The notes below the pieces were generated by a model. That model had not been told where the DNA came from. It searched no databases and saw nothing but the letters and a program-made list of their open reading frames with translations. A stretch of 64,000 nt of DNA. It comes from Marinobacterium ramblicola. Lineage in GTDB: Bacteria; Pseudomonadota; Gammaproteobacteria; Pseudomonadales; Balneatricaceae. The stretch is from NCBI RefSeq assembly GCF_019084545.1, contig NZ_JAHREP010000006.1, positions 152,696-216,695 on the forward strand, written 5' to 3'. Both the position numbers and the translations under genes were made by a program. Each line of letters begins with the position of its first letter. Positions within the stretch are counted from its first letter, which is position 1. Below, piece by piece: positions 27,039 through 36,800 of this stretch.

Positions 27039-28619
27039 ATGACTTCCATTTACAGAGCTTTACCGCTTGTCGCGAGCGGTCGTATACGGTTGTACCGGCC
27101 CATTCTGGCTGGTTTGCTGATCCTCGTTGCGAGCTTGTTTCAGCAAGCCGCTGCTGCCGTACAGTTTGCCAAAACCGGGGAGTTTTCCCGTGATACGGTA
27201 CAGAATATCGCCCGCGAACTGGCAAAGCGCCCATTCAGAACCGTCCCTACTCCGATACCGGAGTCAATCAAGAATCTGACCTACGACCAGTATCGCGCCA
27301 TCCGTTACCGTCCGGAAAAAGCGATCTGGGCGGATGAAGCTGTCCCCTACCGGATGCAGATGTTTCATCGTGGCTTCTACTACAGCGAGCCGGTCGAGAT
27401 TGCACTGGTAGAGGGCGATAAAGCCACCCATCTGGCCTATGACCCGGAGCAGTTCACGCTCGACAACCGCTTCGAATTCAACCTGCCGCTGGAAGATATA
27501 GGTTACGCCGGCCTGCGCCTGCACACACCGCTGAACAAACCGAATGTCTGGGACGAGCTGGTCGTCTTCCAGGGCGCGAGTTACTTCCGCTCACTGGGGC
27601 GGGATCAGGTTTACGGCCTGTCCGCACGCGGTCTGGCACTGAAAACCGGCGCCGCCGAGGGTGAAGAGTTCCCCGTGTTCAAAGCCTTCTGGGTAGAGAA
27701 ACCGAGCAACCTGGCTAACTCGATCGTCGTCCATGCCCTTCTCGACAGCAAAAGCGTAACCGGCGCCTACCGCTTTACCATCCGCCCGGGCGTCAACACC
27801 GTAATGGACGTGCAGGCCACCCTGTTCCCGCGGGTCAACCTGACCAAAGTGGGCCTGGCACCGGGCACCAGCATGTACTATTTCTCGCTGAACGGTCGCG
27901 AACAGATCGACGATTTCCGCCCCGAAGTGCATGACTCCGACGGTTTGCTGATGGTCAATGGCCGCGGCGAACGTCTGTGGCGACCGCTGTCCAACCCGGC
28001 ATCACTGCAGATCAGCGCCTTTGTCGATACCTCGCCGATCGGCTTCGGCCTGATCCAGCGCAACCGTAACTACGCCCAGTATCAGGATCTGGAAGCGCAC
28101 TACGAGAAGCGCCCAACGCTGTGGGTGGAGCCCCTGGGCGACTGGGGTCGCGGCGCCGTAGTACTGACCGAGATACCGACCAATGCCGAGATCCACGATA
28201 ACATCGTCGCCTTCTGGCAGCCGGCGGAACCGATCGTGGCGGGCAGCGAGTACAGCTACTCCTACCGTCTGACCTGGGGTGTCGAACCACGTCTGCAGCC
28301 GGGCGAAGTACGGGTACAGGCCACCCGCAGCGGTCGTGCCGATGTAGCGAGTGCTACGCCGCGCCGACTGTTTGTCGTCGATTACAACATCCCGGTGCCC
28401 AGCGACGAGAAACCCGGCTCGCTGCCGACCGCTCGCCTGTTTAGCTCCGCCGGCACCACCCGCAACCTGGTGGTACGGGAGAATCCCACCAACAACGGCT
28501 ACCGTGTCAGCTTCGAGTTCGACCCACAGGAGGAGACCCTCTCCGAGCTGCGGTTGGAGCTGCACTTCGACGACCAGCGCCCGGCGGAAACCTGGCTGTA
28601 CCGCTGGACCGCACGATGA
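27039..28619 (+). CDS. opgG: Periplasmic glucan biosynthesis protein OpgG
   Basis: 526 residues from the ATG at 27039. TTG and GTG codons further upstream in frame lack ribosome sites and would add a non-typical N-terminus. A long-type signal peptide ends at about residue 40 (FQQAAA). The rest is a complete MdoG/OpgG protein: [73 protein letters not shown] [11 protein letters not shown] and [21 protein letters not shown]. It helps make the beta-1,2 glucan backbone with beta-1,6 branches in the periplasm. It overlaps opgH by 4 bases. Confidence 0.95.
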   Translation: MTSIYRALPLVASGRIRLYRPILAGLLILVASLFQQAAAAVQFAKTGEFSRDTVQNIARELAKRPFRTVPTPIPESIKNLTYDQYRAIRYRPEKAIWADEAVPYRMQMFHRGFYYSEPVEIALVEGDKATHLAYDPEQFTLDNRFEFNLPLEDIGYAGLRLHTPLNKPNVWDELVVFQGASYFRSLGRDQVYGLSARGLALKTGAAEGEEFPVFKAFWVEKPSNLANSIVVHALLDSKSVTGAYRFTIRPGVNTVMDVQATLFPRVNLTKVGLAPGTSMYYFSLNGREQIDDFRPEVHDSDGLLMVNGRGERLWRPLSNPASLQISAFVDTSPIGFGLIQRNRNYAQYQDLEAHYEKRPTLWVEPLGDWGRGAVVLTEIPTNAEIHDNIVAFWQPAEPIVAGSEYSYSYRLTWGVEPRLQPGEVRVQATRSGRADVASATPRRLFVVDYNIPVPSDEKPGSLPTARLFSSAGTTRNLVVRENPTNNGYRVSFEFDPQEETLSELRLELHFDDQRPAETWLYRWTAR

Positions 28620-30745
28620 CCACAAGGTTTGAGCCGGGCATGCCTCCACTACGCCCGGCCCCAATGCCCGCACAGAACCTGCGGCAACGTCCAGAACCCC
28701 AAGTGCCTGTCGCGCCGCGTACGGCAAAACAGCACCTGGGGCGCTGGACCCTGCTCAGCGCCGCGGCCGCACTGCTCGGGCTCGGCAGCTACGAGATGTA
28801 TTCAGTATTGGCGCTCGGCGGCACCACACCGCTGGAATACGCCATGCTGGGGCTGTTTATCTCCACCTTCGGCTGGATAGCCCTGGCGGCCGTCAGCGCC
28901 CTGTTCGGTTTCGTCCGTCAGTTCCGCCAGTTGCGCACACCTCTGCGCCATGAACTCTTCCGCCCCCAAGGCCGCACCGCGGTACTGCTGCCCTGCTACA
29001 ACGAAGATCCCGCCCACCTGGCGGCAGCCGTTGAAGCGATGGTGCAGGAGCTGGTCGACTGCGGCGCCGCAGACTGGTTCGACTGGGTTATGCTCAGCGA
29101 TACTCGCGACCCGCGACGCGCTCTGGAGGAGGAGCAGGCGGTCACACTGCTGCGCCAGCGCCTGGGTGACAAAACCCGCATCTACTACCGCAGACGCCGC
29201 TATAACATCGACCGCAAGGCGGGTAACGTGGCCGAGTTCTGCCGCCACTGGGGCTCGCACTACGACTACCTGGTGGTACTCGATGCCGACAGTCTGATGT
29301 CGGCGTTTACGCTGACCGAGCTGGTCTACCGGATGGAGCAGAATCCGGGTGCCGGTCTGATCCAGACCATCCCGCGGTTGATCAACGGCACCAGCCTGAT
29401 CGCCCGCCTGCAGCAGTTCGCCAACCGGGTATACGGCCCGATTGTCGGCAGCGGTCTGGCCTGCTGGACCAACCCTGAGGGTAACTTCTGGGGTCACAAT
29501 GCGATCATCCGCCGCAGGGCGTTCATGGATGCCGCCGGCCTGCCACGACTCAAGGGCAAGGCGCCCTTCGGTGGCACCATCATGAGCCACGACTTCGTCG
29601 AAGCCGCGCTGCTGCGCCGCGCCGGCTGGAAGGTGGTGATCGCCGACGACCTGCCCGGTTCCTACGAGGAGTGCCCGCCGTCGATTCTCGATCTGGCGAT
29701 ACGCGACCGCCGCTGGTGCCAGGGCAACCTGCAACATATCAAGGTGATCGGCAGCCGCGGCCTGCACTGGATCAGCCGCATGCACCTGCTCACCGGCATC
29801 ATGTCCTACCTCTCCTCGCCGCTCTGGCTGGCGCTGATTCTGGTGGGTATCACCCTGGCACTGCAGGCGCAGTACATCCGACCGGAGTATTTCGGCGTCG
29901 ACTTCTCCCTGTTCCCGACCTGGCCGAGACAGGATGCGCCGCGTGCCGTGCGCCTGTTCATTTTGACCATGTTGATACTGTTCGTGCCGAAGATTCTCGG
30001 CAGTCTGTTGTTCCTATTGTCGAACCGGCTGCGCCGATCCGCCGGCGGCCTGTTTCGCCTGAGCGGCAGCATAATCACCGAAGTGCTGGTGTCGGCGGCC
30101 ATCGCACCGATCATGATGTGCATCCACTGCGGCGCCGTGGCCTCAATTCTGCTCGGCCGCGACAGTGGCTGGAACCCGCAGCGGCGCCAGGATGGCAGCC
30201 TGCCCTGGCTGCAGCTGATCTACCGCCACCGCTGGCACACCCTGGCCGGTGTGCTGCTGGCGCTGATCGCCTGGTCCAACTCCCTGGCGCTGCTGGCCTG
30301 GCTTTCCCCCGCCATTTTCGGCCTGATACTGGCCGTACCGCTGTCCGCGCTGACCGGGTCTCTGGGTATTGGATCCTGGTTCAAACGGGTGGGAATACTG
30401 CGCACACCGGAAGAGACGCAGGCACCGGAGGTCGTGGCACTCAAGGAGGGGATGCTGCCCTGGTATGAAGCGCAGATCGCCGCAACACCGACAGTAGAGC
30501 AGCTGATGGATTCAGCGGAGCTGGTGGCACGCCATTTGGCATTGACCCCCGATCCGGCTCTGGAGGAGGACAGCGAGCGCTTCCAGGCCAATGCGGCACT
30601 GGCCCGGGTCAAGCTGCTCGATGCCGGGAGCCGTCAGCAGGCGCTGGCATGGCTCAACAGCACAGAGCTTTCCCTGGTCTTGGCGACTCCGTTCCTGTTC
30701 GAGCAGCTGTTGGCTCTGCCCTGCCGCAAACTCAGCGTCGCCTGA
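28616..30745 (+). CDS. opgH: Glucan glucosyltransferase OpgH
   Basis: 709 residues, shorter than the 847 of E. coli because the cytoplasmic N-terminal region is reduced. It has membrane segments near 45-65 and 75-97, then a GT2 catalytic domain: [20 protein letters not shown] (metal-binding Asp-x-Asp), [16 protein letters not shown] and the acceptor motif [12 protein letters not shown]. Several C-terminal membrane helices follow (from about 385). It polymerises UDP-glucose into periplasmic glucan across the inner membrane. The gene is translationally coupled to opgG. Confidence 0.96.
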   Translation: MTTRFEPGMPPLRPAPMPAQNLRQRPEPQVPVAPRTAKQHLGRWTLLSAAAALLGLGSYEMYSVLALGGTTPLEYAMLGLFISTFGWIALAAVSALFGFVRQFRQLRTPLRHELFRPQGRTAVLLPCYNEDPAHLAAAVEAMVQELVDCGAADWFDWVMLSDTRDPRRALEEEQAVTLLRQRLGDKTRIYYRRRRYNIDRKAGNVAEFCRHWGSHYDYLVVLDADSLMSAFTLTELVYRMEQNPGAGLIQTIPRLINGTSLIARLQQFANRVYGPIVGSGLACWTNPEGNFWGHNAIIRRRAFMDAAGLPRLKGKAPFGGTIMSHDFVEAALLRRAGWKVVIADDLPGSYEECPPSILDLAIRDRRWCQGNLQHIKVIGSRGLHWISRMHLLTGIMSYLSSPLWLALILVGITLALQAQYIRPEYFGVDFSLFPTWPRQDAPRAVRLFILTMLILFVPKILGSLLFLLSNRLRRSAGGLFRLSGSIITEVLVSAAIAPIMMCIHCGAVASILLGRDSGWNPQRRQDGSLPWLQLIYRHRWHTLAGVLLALIAWSNSLALLAWLSPAIFGLILAVPLSALTGSLGIGSWFKRVGILRTPEETQAPEVVALKEGMLPWYEAQIAATPTVEQLMDSAELVARHLALTPDPALEEDSERFQANAALARVKLLDAGSRQQALAWLNSTELSLVLATPFLFEQLLALPCRKLSVA

Positions 30746-30761
30746 GACCGTTAAAATCTCG

Positions 30762-31856
30762 CTAACCTAACCGGCCTGTCAGCAGATGGCCGTTGGGTTG
30801 GCGATGAAAACGCCGCGTAACCACCACCGGGATCAACAGGCAGAGCACCAGCGCCAGGCTGTACAACGCGAACCATCCCGCGCCCAAAGCACGCACCGTA
30901 CCCGTCGTATACTGCATGGTGTAGAGCAGCACCGCATGAAAGCTGAACACCTGTATGGAGTAGCGGCCCAGCAGTTCAAAGAACGGCAGATACTGGTCGA
31001 GCCGGAACCTATCCATCAGACGCCAGCCGATCAGCACCAGCGCCATGCAGTTGAACAGCCGCAGCGGCCCCAGATCCAGCTTATCCAGTAATGAGGTGAC
31101 GAACGGACCAGGCAGAACGTACTCCCGCCGCCAGACCCAGAGTACCAGCGCGCAGGCCAAGGCAAGCCATAGCAGGCCGCGCTCGCGCGCAAAGCCCACG
31201 CTCACGCCGGTCAGACGCGCATAGCCCAGCACCAGCCCCGCCATCCACAACACCTGCCAGCTGAACAGGTTGAAATAGCCTGGGTGGAGCTGGATCTGTT
31301 GGGAGTTGTACAGGTCGCGCAGCGGATCGACCCACTGCCCGGCGCACCAGAGCATGACACTCCCCCCCACCACCAGAAGGAAGCGGCCTCGCTGCAGCGC
31401 CAGCAATATCGTCGGGGAGATCAGCACAAACAGCACGTACATCGGCAGGATATCCAGATAGCCGGGCTGATGAACCAGTGCCAGCATCGCCAGCAGCGTG
31501 GTCAACGGCGCCTCCCGATAGGGGCGCAAAGCCCAGTACCAGAGCGAGTCGAAAAATGGCAGCAACGCCAGGGCCGCCAACAGCAGCACCATCGTCGCGT
31601 GGTAGCGGTAGATCAGCCAGGCACGTGCCAGACTGCGACGGACCAGCTTTGACGGCTCGTCCACATAGCGGGCATAGATCTGTCCGAACATCAAACCGGA
31701 CAGAAAGATGAACCCCTCCGCCGCCGACATGAAGCCGAATGGCTGGTAGGTAAAGCTGGCGATATATCCGCCGAGATGATCGATCAGCATGATCACCAGG
31801 AACATCCCACGCAGGGTATCCAGGCGGCGATCACGCACAAGTGCTGTGGCCGACAT
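30762..31856 (-). CDS. opgC: OpgC-type membrane acyltransferase
   Basis: 364 residues, about ten membrane helices. The N-terminal RRLDTLRGMFLVIMLIDHLGG carries the arginine and the catalytic-type histidine of the OpgC/acyltransferase-3 group. FIFLSGLMFGQIYAR and FSFHAVLLYTMQY follow. OpgC adds succinyl groups to osmoregulated periplasmic glucans, giving them negative charge. It is convergent with opgGH and 16 bases from the opgH stop, which supports the assignment. The donor and acceptor are inferred. Confidence 0.85.
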   Translation of the reverse strand: MSATALVRDRRLDTLRGMFLVIMLIDHLGGYIASFTYQPFGFMSAAEGFIFLSGLMFGQIYARYVDEPSKLVRRSLARAWLIYRYHATMVLLLAALALLPFFDSLWYWALRPYREAPLTTLLAMLALVHQPGYLDILPMYVLFVLISPTILLALQRGRFLLVVGGSVMLWCAGQWVDPLRDLYNSQQIQLHPGYFNLFSWQVLWMAGLVLGYARLTGVSVGFARERGLLWLALACALVLWVWRREYVLPGPFVTSLLDKLDLGPLRLFNCMALVLIGWRLMDRFRLDQYLPFFELLGRYSIQVFSFHAVLLYTMQYTTGTVRALGAGWFALYSLALVLCLLIPVVVTRRFHRQPNGHLLTGRLG

Positions 31857-31877
31857 GTTGGGCTTCGTAAACAGGTA

Positions 31878-32079
31878 TCAAACGGGAAGAAACAGGACCT
31901 TCAACAGGGCAACCGTGATGAGTGAAAATGGCAGCGACAGGATAATCAGCGCCGCGATATCATCGACCGCCCCCCAGGTAACGGGTTGCCAGTATATAGC
32001 TGATTACCGCCGTTGGCATCGCCCCAATGCTGCGATCAGGATGACCGGCAGCATTGGCAGCAGGAAGGCCTGAAGCTAG
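31878..32079 (-). pseudogene. Remnant of an AEC (auxin efflux carrier) family transporter
   Basis: No intact ORF, but the minus strand encodes membrane-protein pieces in shifting frames. AFLLPMLPVILIAALG resembles the first helix of AEC carriers. It is followed in another frame by MPTAVISYILATRYLGG. After a run of six C (31970-31975, plus strand) a third frame reads AVDDIAALIILSLPFSLITV to a stop at 31878. The last two resemble the C-terminal helix pair of the family. The centre of the gene is missing, so this is an internally deleted relic. One shift falls in the homopolymer and might be a sequencing error, but the deletion is not. Confidence 0.45.
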
Positions 32080-32080
32080 A

Positions 32081-32665
32081 TCAGTTGGCCTTTTTCAGAT
32101 ACTGGGTCAGCAGCACGATACGCACGCCGTTGACCCGCCCTTCGATCTGCTCAGGATTATTGGTCAACGAGATATTGCGCACCGCGGTGCCGCGCTTGGC
32201 GGTAAAGCCGGCGCCCTTGACCGGGAGGTCCTTGATCAGGGTAACGGTATCGCCATCAGCAAGCGGCGTGCCGTTGCTGTCCAGGGTCGCGGCCACAGCC
32301 TCGCCGGCACCACTGGCTTGACCCGCTTCCGCCCAGCTCTGAAGCTCCGGGTCCATATAGAGCAGATCACGCTGGTCGCTGGCCCAGATCTCGGCCTGAC
32401 CGATCAAGCGCGTCAGCAGCCGCCAGGCCATCACCTGAACCGCCGGCACCTGGCTCCACATGCTGTCGTTCAGGCAGCGCCAGTGGTTAACATCCAGCGC
32501 ATCGTCGGAGTCTACTTCGCTCTGGCATTTGCCGCAGAGCAGCAGCGCGCGGTCGGCGCTCTCGTCGGTTACCGGCGGTACCTGGTACACCGCCAGATTC
32601 TCTTCGGAACTGCACAGTTCACAACGGTTGCCGCTACGCTCGATCAGCGCCTGTTTAATACTCAT
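32081..32665 (-). CDS. PhnA/YjdM-type zinc-ribbon protein
   Basis: 194 residues from the ATG at 32665 with TAAGG upstream. N-terminal zinc ribbon CELCSSEENL...LLLCGKC has two CxxC pairs. The C-terminal SH3-like domain, DSNGTPLADGDTVTLIKDLPVKGAG...RGTAVRNI, ends with the typical GVRIVLLTQYLKK. Despite the old name, PhnA proteins of this kind are not established phosphonate enzymes and no phn gene is nearby. Function unknown; the family call is firm. Confidence 0.88.
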   Translation of the reverse strand: MSIKQALIERSGNRCELCSSEENLAVYQVPPVTDESADRALLLCGKCQSEVDSDDALDVNHWRCLNDSMWSQVPAVQVMAWRLLTRLIGQAEIWASDQRDLLYMDPELQSWAEAGQASGAGEAVAATLDSNGTPLADGDTVTLIKDLPVKGAGFTAKRGTAVRNISLTNNPEQIEGRVNGVRIVLLTQYLKKAN

Positions 32666-32775
32666 GTCGATTTGCCTTACTGTCAGACTCCGGGCACGGG
32701 AAGCACCCACGGAAAGCGCGCCATTATGCCCTAAACGGAGCTTAATTTCAGCGGCAGGCCGTTAACTTGAGCTCT

Positions 32776-33267
32776 TCAGTCGGCAAATGACTCGTCCCAA
32801 CCCTCATCCTCCATATCATCGAAACGGCTACTGCCGCTACTGCGTTTGCGCTTGAGGATATTGGCCAGCCAGAACTCCGGTTGCTCGCTGTTGAGTTGGA
32901 GCTGCAGCTCTTCAATCAGCTCCGCCACTTCGGGACCACCCTTTACCTGGATCGGATTGATCCCCAATGTAACCAGCTGACGGGTAGCGGAGCCGCCGAT
33001 GGAGCCGCAATACACCACATCAGCCCCCACCAGAAACTTCATCTTCGGCTTGAGCTTGTCCTCGTTACCATCTTTTTTCTCATAGCCGAAATCATGGCTG
33101 GCAATCAGTTCGGCCCTGTCGGCGGTCAGCGCCCAGACGAAAAACGCCTGCGCCGAGCCGAAGTGCTGGTCGACCATATCCCCCTCCTGGGAAGCAAAGG
33201 CGACGATCAGCGCCTGGTCGTTGCTAACGGCATCAGCGACACACTCAAAAGCGACCTCTGCATTCAT
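32776..33267 (-). CDS. NifX-like FeMo-cofactor carrier/assembly protein, orphan
   Basis: 163 residues, ribosome site AGGAG. It has the NifX/NifB-C/NafY fold: IVAFASQEGDMVDQHFGSAQ at the N-terminus, YEKKDGNEDKL, VVYCGSIGGSATRQLVTLGI and KGGPEVAELIEELQLQL. The tail SRFDDMEDEGWDESF is typical of true NifX proteins rather than of generic family members. NifX carries FeMo-co precursors between NifB/NifEN during nitrogenase maturation. No other nif gene occurs in the window. Either the nif cluster lies elsewhere in this genome or the protein handles another metal cofactor. Confidence 0.85.
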   Translation of the reverse strand: MNAEVAFECVADAVSNDQALIVAFASQEGDMVDQHFGSAQAFFVWALTADRAELIASHDFGYEKKDGNEDKLKPKMKFLVGADVVYCGSIGGSATRQLVTLGINPIQVKGGPEVAELIEELQLQLNSEQPEFWLANILKRKRSSGSSRFDDMEDEGWDESFAD

Positions 33268-33473
33268 TCTCGATCTCCTGACGGCAACTCTGGCCGAAAC
33301 GGCGGGCTCGGCTGTATGGGCTGATATTGCAAAGGCTGCACCAGCAAGACATGAACGACAAAGACAATAAAAGTTATTGAAATTCAGATAGATGTATCTG
33401 GCTCACAAATAGATCCGGAGCGAAAGAGGTGTCGATTGCAGGTGGCTTGTCGGAAACGCGACAATGTCGATGA

Positions 33474-34646
33474 TCAGCTCAGGCGCTCGAACAGGGTGGC
33501 AACTCCCTGCCCCATCCCTGCGCTGGTCATCGCCAGGCCCAGATTGGCACCCCGCCGCGGCATCTGGTGCAACAGGGTGGTGCAGATACGTGCGCCGGAA
33601 CAGCCAAGCGGATCACCAAGTGCAATAGCGCCGCCACAGAGGTTGATTCGGTCATCGAGCCGTTCGGTCAGGTCCAGCTCCTTGAGTACCGCCAGCACCT
33701 GCGCTGCACTCTCTTCATGCAGCTCGATCAGATCGATATCGGCAAGCGTCAGGTTGCACCGGTCAAGCAGTTTCTCCACGGCAGTGACAGCGCCCAAGCC
33801 AGCCACAGCCGGATCGCAGGCAGTGAGTGCCATGGCGCGAATCCGGGCACGCGGTTTCAGCGCCGACAGTTGCGCTCTTTCCGCCGACATCAACAGCAAG
33901 GCTGAAGCGCCATCGGCGGCTGCGGACAGGTTTCCTGTCGTGACGCTGCCACCATCCATTTTGAGCAGGGGCCTGCAGCCGTCGAGCTGCTCCTGGCTGA
34001 TTGGCTCCTGCAGCCACTCATCGCCGCCAATCAGCCGCATATAGCCGTGTGCATCGACTCCCTCAATTGGCACCAGCTCCGATTCCCAACCACCCTCCTG
34101 AAGCGTGCGCCGGGCCCGCTCATGGGAACGCAGTGCGTAGCTGTCCTGCAACTGCCGGTCTACGGCGTGGGTGTGCGCGAGCAGTTCAGCTACCGCCGCT
34201 GGGTTTGCTGCCGCCCGCGCCGTGACCCGCCCCAGTGTCGGATCGGGTTCTTCGGTTATAGCGGATCGCAGTTTGCACTCGGCACCGCCAACGATGTAGC
34301 AATCGCCGGCGCCGCTGAGAATCCCTTGGGCTGCCAGATGCAGCGCCGTCATCGATGACGCCGCCAGGCGATTCACCGTTTGCGCCGGTACGGTTTGTGG
34401 CAGGCTGGAGAGCAGCAGGGCAACCCTCGCCATATTGCCGCCCTGCTCTCCCACTTGACTGGTGCAGCCCCAGATCAGGTCCTCTACGGTAAAGGGATCC
34501 AGCTCGGGATTTCGCGACAGCAGCGCATCGATCACCCGGGCGCTGAGCCGCTCGGCATTCAGTTGCCGAAAACACCCATCGCCACTGCGCCCCAGGGGCG
34601 AGCGCACCGCATCGATTACCACCACGTCGGTCGGCCTAAGCTTCAT
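33474..34646 (-). CDS. Thiolase-fold protein of FadA type lacking catalytic residues
   Basis: 390 residues from the ATG at 34646 (GGGAGG upstream). End-to-end it aligns with FadA 3-ketoacyl-CoA thiolase, and its start overlaps the fadB-like gene by 11 bases as in fadBA operons. All three catalytic positions are changed: NRLCGSSM reads NRLAASSM (Ala95), GHPLG reads GDPLG (Asp345) and the final CxG reads SAG (Ser375). The NEAFA motif is also lost (HEESA). The ORF is otherwise intact with no stop or frameshift, so it is probably a maintained non-catalytic homologue, a structural partner for the FadB subunit or an acyl-CoA-binding protein, rather than a fresh pseudogene. Loss of activity is inferred from residues. 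Confidence 0.88.
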   Translation of the reverse strand: MKLRPTDVVVIDAVRSPLGRSGDGCFRQLNAERLSARVIDALLSRNPELDPFTVEDLIWGCTSQVGEQGGNMARVALLLSSLPQTVPAQTVNRLAASSMTALHLAAQGILSGAGDCYIVGGAECKLRSAITEEPDPTLGRVTARAAANPAAVAELLAHTHAVDRQLQDSYALRSHERARRTLQEGGWESELVPIEGVDAHGYMRLIGGDEWLQEPISQEQLDGCRPLLKMDGGSVTTGNLSAAADGASALLLMSAERAQLSALKPRARIRAMALTACDPAVAGLGAVTAVEKLLDRCNLTLADIDLIELHEESAAQVLAVLKELDLTERLDDRINLCGGAIALGDPLGCSGARICTTLLHQMPRRGANLGLAMTSAGMGQGVATLFERLS

Positions 34647-36795
34647 CGCGCGCCTCCCACTCCCGGTAGCTGCGACCGGCACTGGCCCACTCCCTCAACT
34701 GCAGCCCGGGCAGATAGATCGGCCCAAGCTCCGAGTACTTCTGGCATCTGGCGACGAAACGCCCCAACCCCTCCCGGTCCAAAGCATAAAAAGCGCCGCC
34801 ACGAAACGCCGGATAGCCTACTCCCAACACCAACGCGATGTCGGCCTCGGCCGGTGAGCCGATATTGCCCTCTTCGAGCACTCGGGCGGCTTCGATCTTC
34901 AGCGGAATCATCATCCGCTCAACGATCTCGCGATCGCTCACCTCTTGCTGCCTCACGACCAGATCCTCAAGTTCCGCCGCCAGGCCCAGATCGGGCAGCC
35001 CCTTGTATCCGGCGCCCTTGGCATATCGGTAGAAACCCAATCCACTTTTTCGCCCCAACCGTCGCAAGGCGCGCAGCCGATCGAGCGCACTCTCACCCGG
35101 AAATGACAGCCGCTCCGGGTATGCGGCGGCGAGCATGCGGCTGGCATTGAGCGACGTATCGATGCCCAGCTTATCCAGCGTACGCGCCGGCCCCAGGCTC
35201 CAGCCGTACTCCTCCATCAACCTGTCAACACGGTAAGGGTCCACGCCATCACGCAGCAGGAACAGAAAAGCCTGCAGATAGCTGTGCAAAACCCGATTGA
35301 CGAAAAACCCCGGGCAATCGCGCACCACCACCGGCGTTTTACCCATCGCAATGGCAAAGCCGAGCGCCCTGCCGAGGGTCTCATCGCTGGTTTTCGCGGC
35401 ACGCACCACCTCGACCAGCGGCTTGGTGGAGACAGGATTGAAAAAATGGATGCCACAAAACTGCTCAGGTCGTTTCAGCCCTCTGGCCAACCCGCTCACC
35501 GGAATGGCCGAGGTGTTGGTGGCCAATATCGCATTCTCGGGAAGGTGTTTTTCGATCATCGCCAGCGCGGATGCCTTAACACCCGGATCCTCGATCACCG
35601 CCTCAATCGCCAGATCGACCCCGGCGAACTCCTGATGGCAGAGGGTCGGGCGTATCCGCATCAAAATCCGGACCCGCTCCTCGGCGGCGAGCTTTTTCTG
35701 CTCAACCTTCCGTGACAGACGGCTAGAGGTCTCCTCCAAGGCATCGACCAACTGGCGGTCTTTGGCATCCATCATCACCACACGCATAGTATTCAGAGCG
35801 GCCTGGGCCGCGATCGCTCTGCCCATGACCCCGGCACCGAGGACGCCTACACATCTGAAGTCAAACCGTTTCAGCTCGGCCTGGGCACGACGCTTGGTTT
35901 GCAGCTCACTGCGAAACAGAGCGGTCAACGCCGGTGTGATCTCACTGCTCGCCAGCTCGGCATAGTACCTGGCTTCAACCGCCATCGCCTGCTCCGCCGC
36001 TAACGGCGCCTGCTCGAGTAGCACATCCAGCGCCTGAACCGCCGCCGGGTTGTGCTTGCCCGCGATGCGGGCGACCCGGCCACGAGCCGATTCGACCGCG
36101 AGCGTTATCGCCAACTTACTCATCGGCAGCGCCTGCTGTTTGCGCTGCCGCAGCGAATGGCAATCAAACTCGCCTTCAGCGCATCGTCCGAGCAGGTCGA
36201 GTGCCGCTTCGCGCAGGTGGCTGGAGGAAACGACAACACTCGCCAGCCCCGTTCGCAATGCCTCCTCAGCCGCGACGTAGCGGCCAGTACAGATCCAGTC
36301 GATGGCGCTGTCCAAGCCAACCAGGCGTGGCAGACGAACCGAGCCCCCCCAAGCCGGTATCAATCCACGCCGTACATGGGGCAGACGCACCCGTGCATTA
36401 GTGCTTAAAACACGATAATCGCACGCCAGGGCCAGCTCGAAGCCGCCTCCGGAAGCATCCCCTGCTATCGCCACTACCGTTGGCACTGGAAGCTGTTCCA
36501 ATCGACTAAGCCAGCTTTTCATCTCCTCCAGCAGTGCGATCAACTCATGCTTGGCGATGCGCACGTGGCGATCGAATTCAGCGGCGTCACCGCCGAGGAT
36601 AAAGTCCTCGTGATCGCTGGTGATCATGACACCGCGCAGGTTCTCGACATCACGCAGCAGCATGATGGCGTCACCAAATTCGTCGATACAGGACTGGCTC
36701 AGCGTGTTGATGCTGTCATGTCTATTGTCGAACACCAGCTCGTAAAGGCCGCTGCCGACGGACACTACACGTACGAACTGCCCCTGCATCAACAT
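34636..36795 (-). CDS. fadB: Fatty-oxidation complex alpha subunit (FadB type), hydratase site altered
   Basis: 719 residues, close to E. coli FadB (729). The enoyl-CoA hydratase half keeps the first catalytic glutamate (Glu120 in GGGFE) but has His140 where the second (LPE, Glu139 of E. coli) is expected: VRLPHVRRGLIP. The 3-hydroxyacyl-CoA dehydrogenase half looks complete: VLGAGVMGRAIA, NTSAIPVSGLA, catalytic histidine in GIHFFNPV, DCPGFFVNRVL, and the C-terminal PAEADIALVLGVGYPAFRGGAF. Hydration may therefore be weak while dehydrogenation is retained. It lies 5 bases after fadD-like and overlaps the degenerate thiolase. Confidence 0.9.
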   Translation of the reverse strand: MLMQGQFVRVVSVGSGLYELVFDNRHDSINTLSQSCIDEFGDAIMLLRDVENLRGVMITSDHEDFILGGDAAEFDRHVRIAKHELIALLEEMKSWLSRLEQLPVPTVVAIAGDASGGGFELALACDYRVLSTNARVRLPHVRRGLIPAWGGSVRLPRLVGLDSAIDWICTGRYVAAEEALRTGLASVVVSSSHLREAALDLLGRCAEGEFDCHSLRQRKQQALPMSKLAITLAVESARGRVARIAGKHNPAAVQALDVLLEQAPLAAEQAMAVEARYYAELASSEITPALTALFRSELQTKRRAQAELKRFDFRCVGVLGAGVMGRAIAAQAALNTMRVVMMDAKDRQLVDALEETSSRLSRKVEQKKLAAEERVRILMRIRPTLCHQEFAGVDLAIEAVIEDPGVKASALAMIEKHLPENAILATNTSAIPVSGLARGLKRPEQFCGIHFFNPVSTKPLVEVVRAAKTSDETLGRALGFAIAMGKTPVVVRDCPGFFVNRVLHSYLQAFLFLLRDGVDPYRVDRLMEEYGWSLGPARTLDKLGIDTSLNASRMLAAAYPERLSFPGESALDRLRALRRLGRKSGLGFYRYAKGAGYKGLPDLGLAAELEDLVVRQQEVSDREIVERMMIPLKIEAARVLEEGNIGSPAEADIALVLGVGYPAFRGGAFYALDREGLGRFVARCQKYSELGPIYLPGLQLREWASAGRSYREWEARDEA

Positions 36796-36800
36796 CTCGG

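Noticed and set aside
29671..30468. 265-residue plus-strand ORF inside opgH in another frame
   Set aside because: Composition is that of a frame-shifted shadow (arginine, proline and alanine rich). opgH is complete in its own frame.
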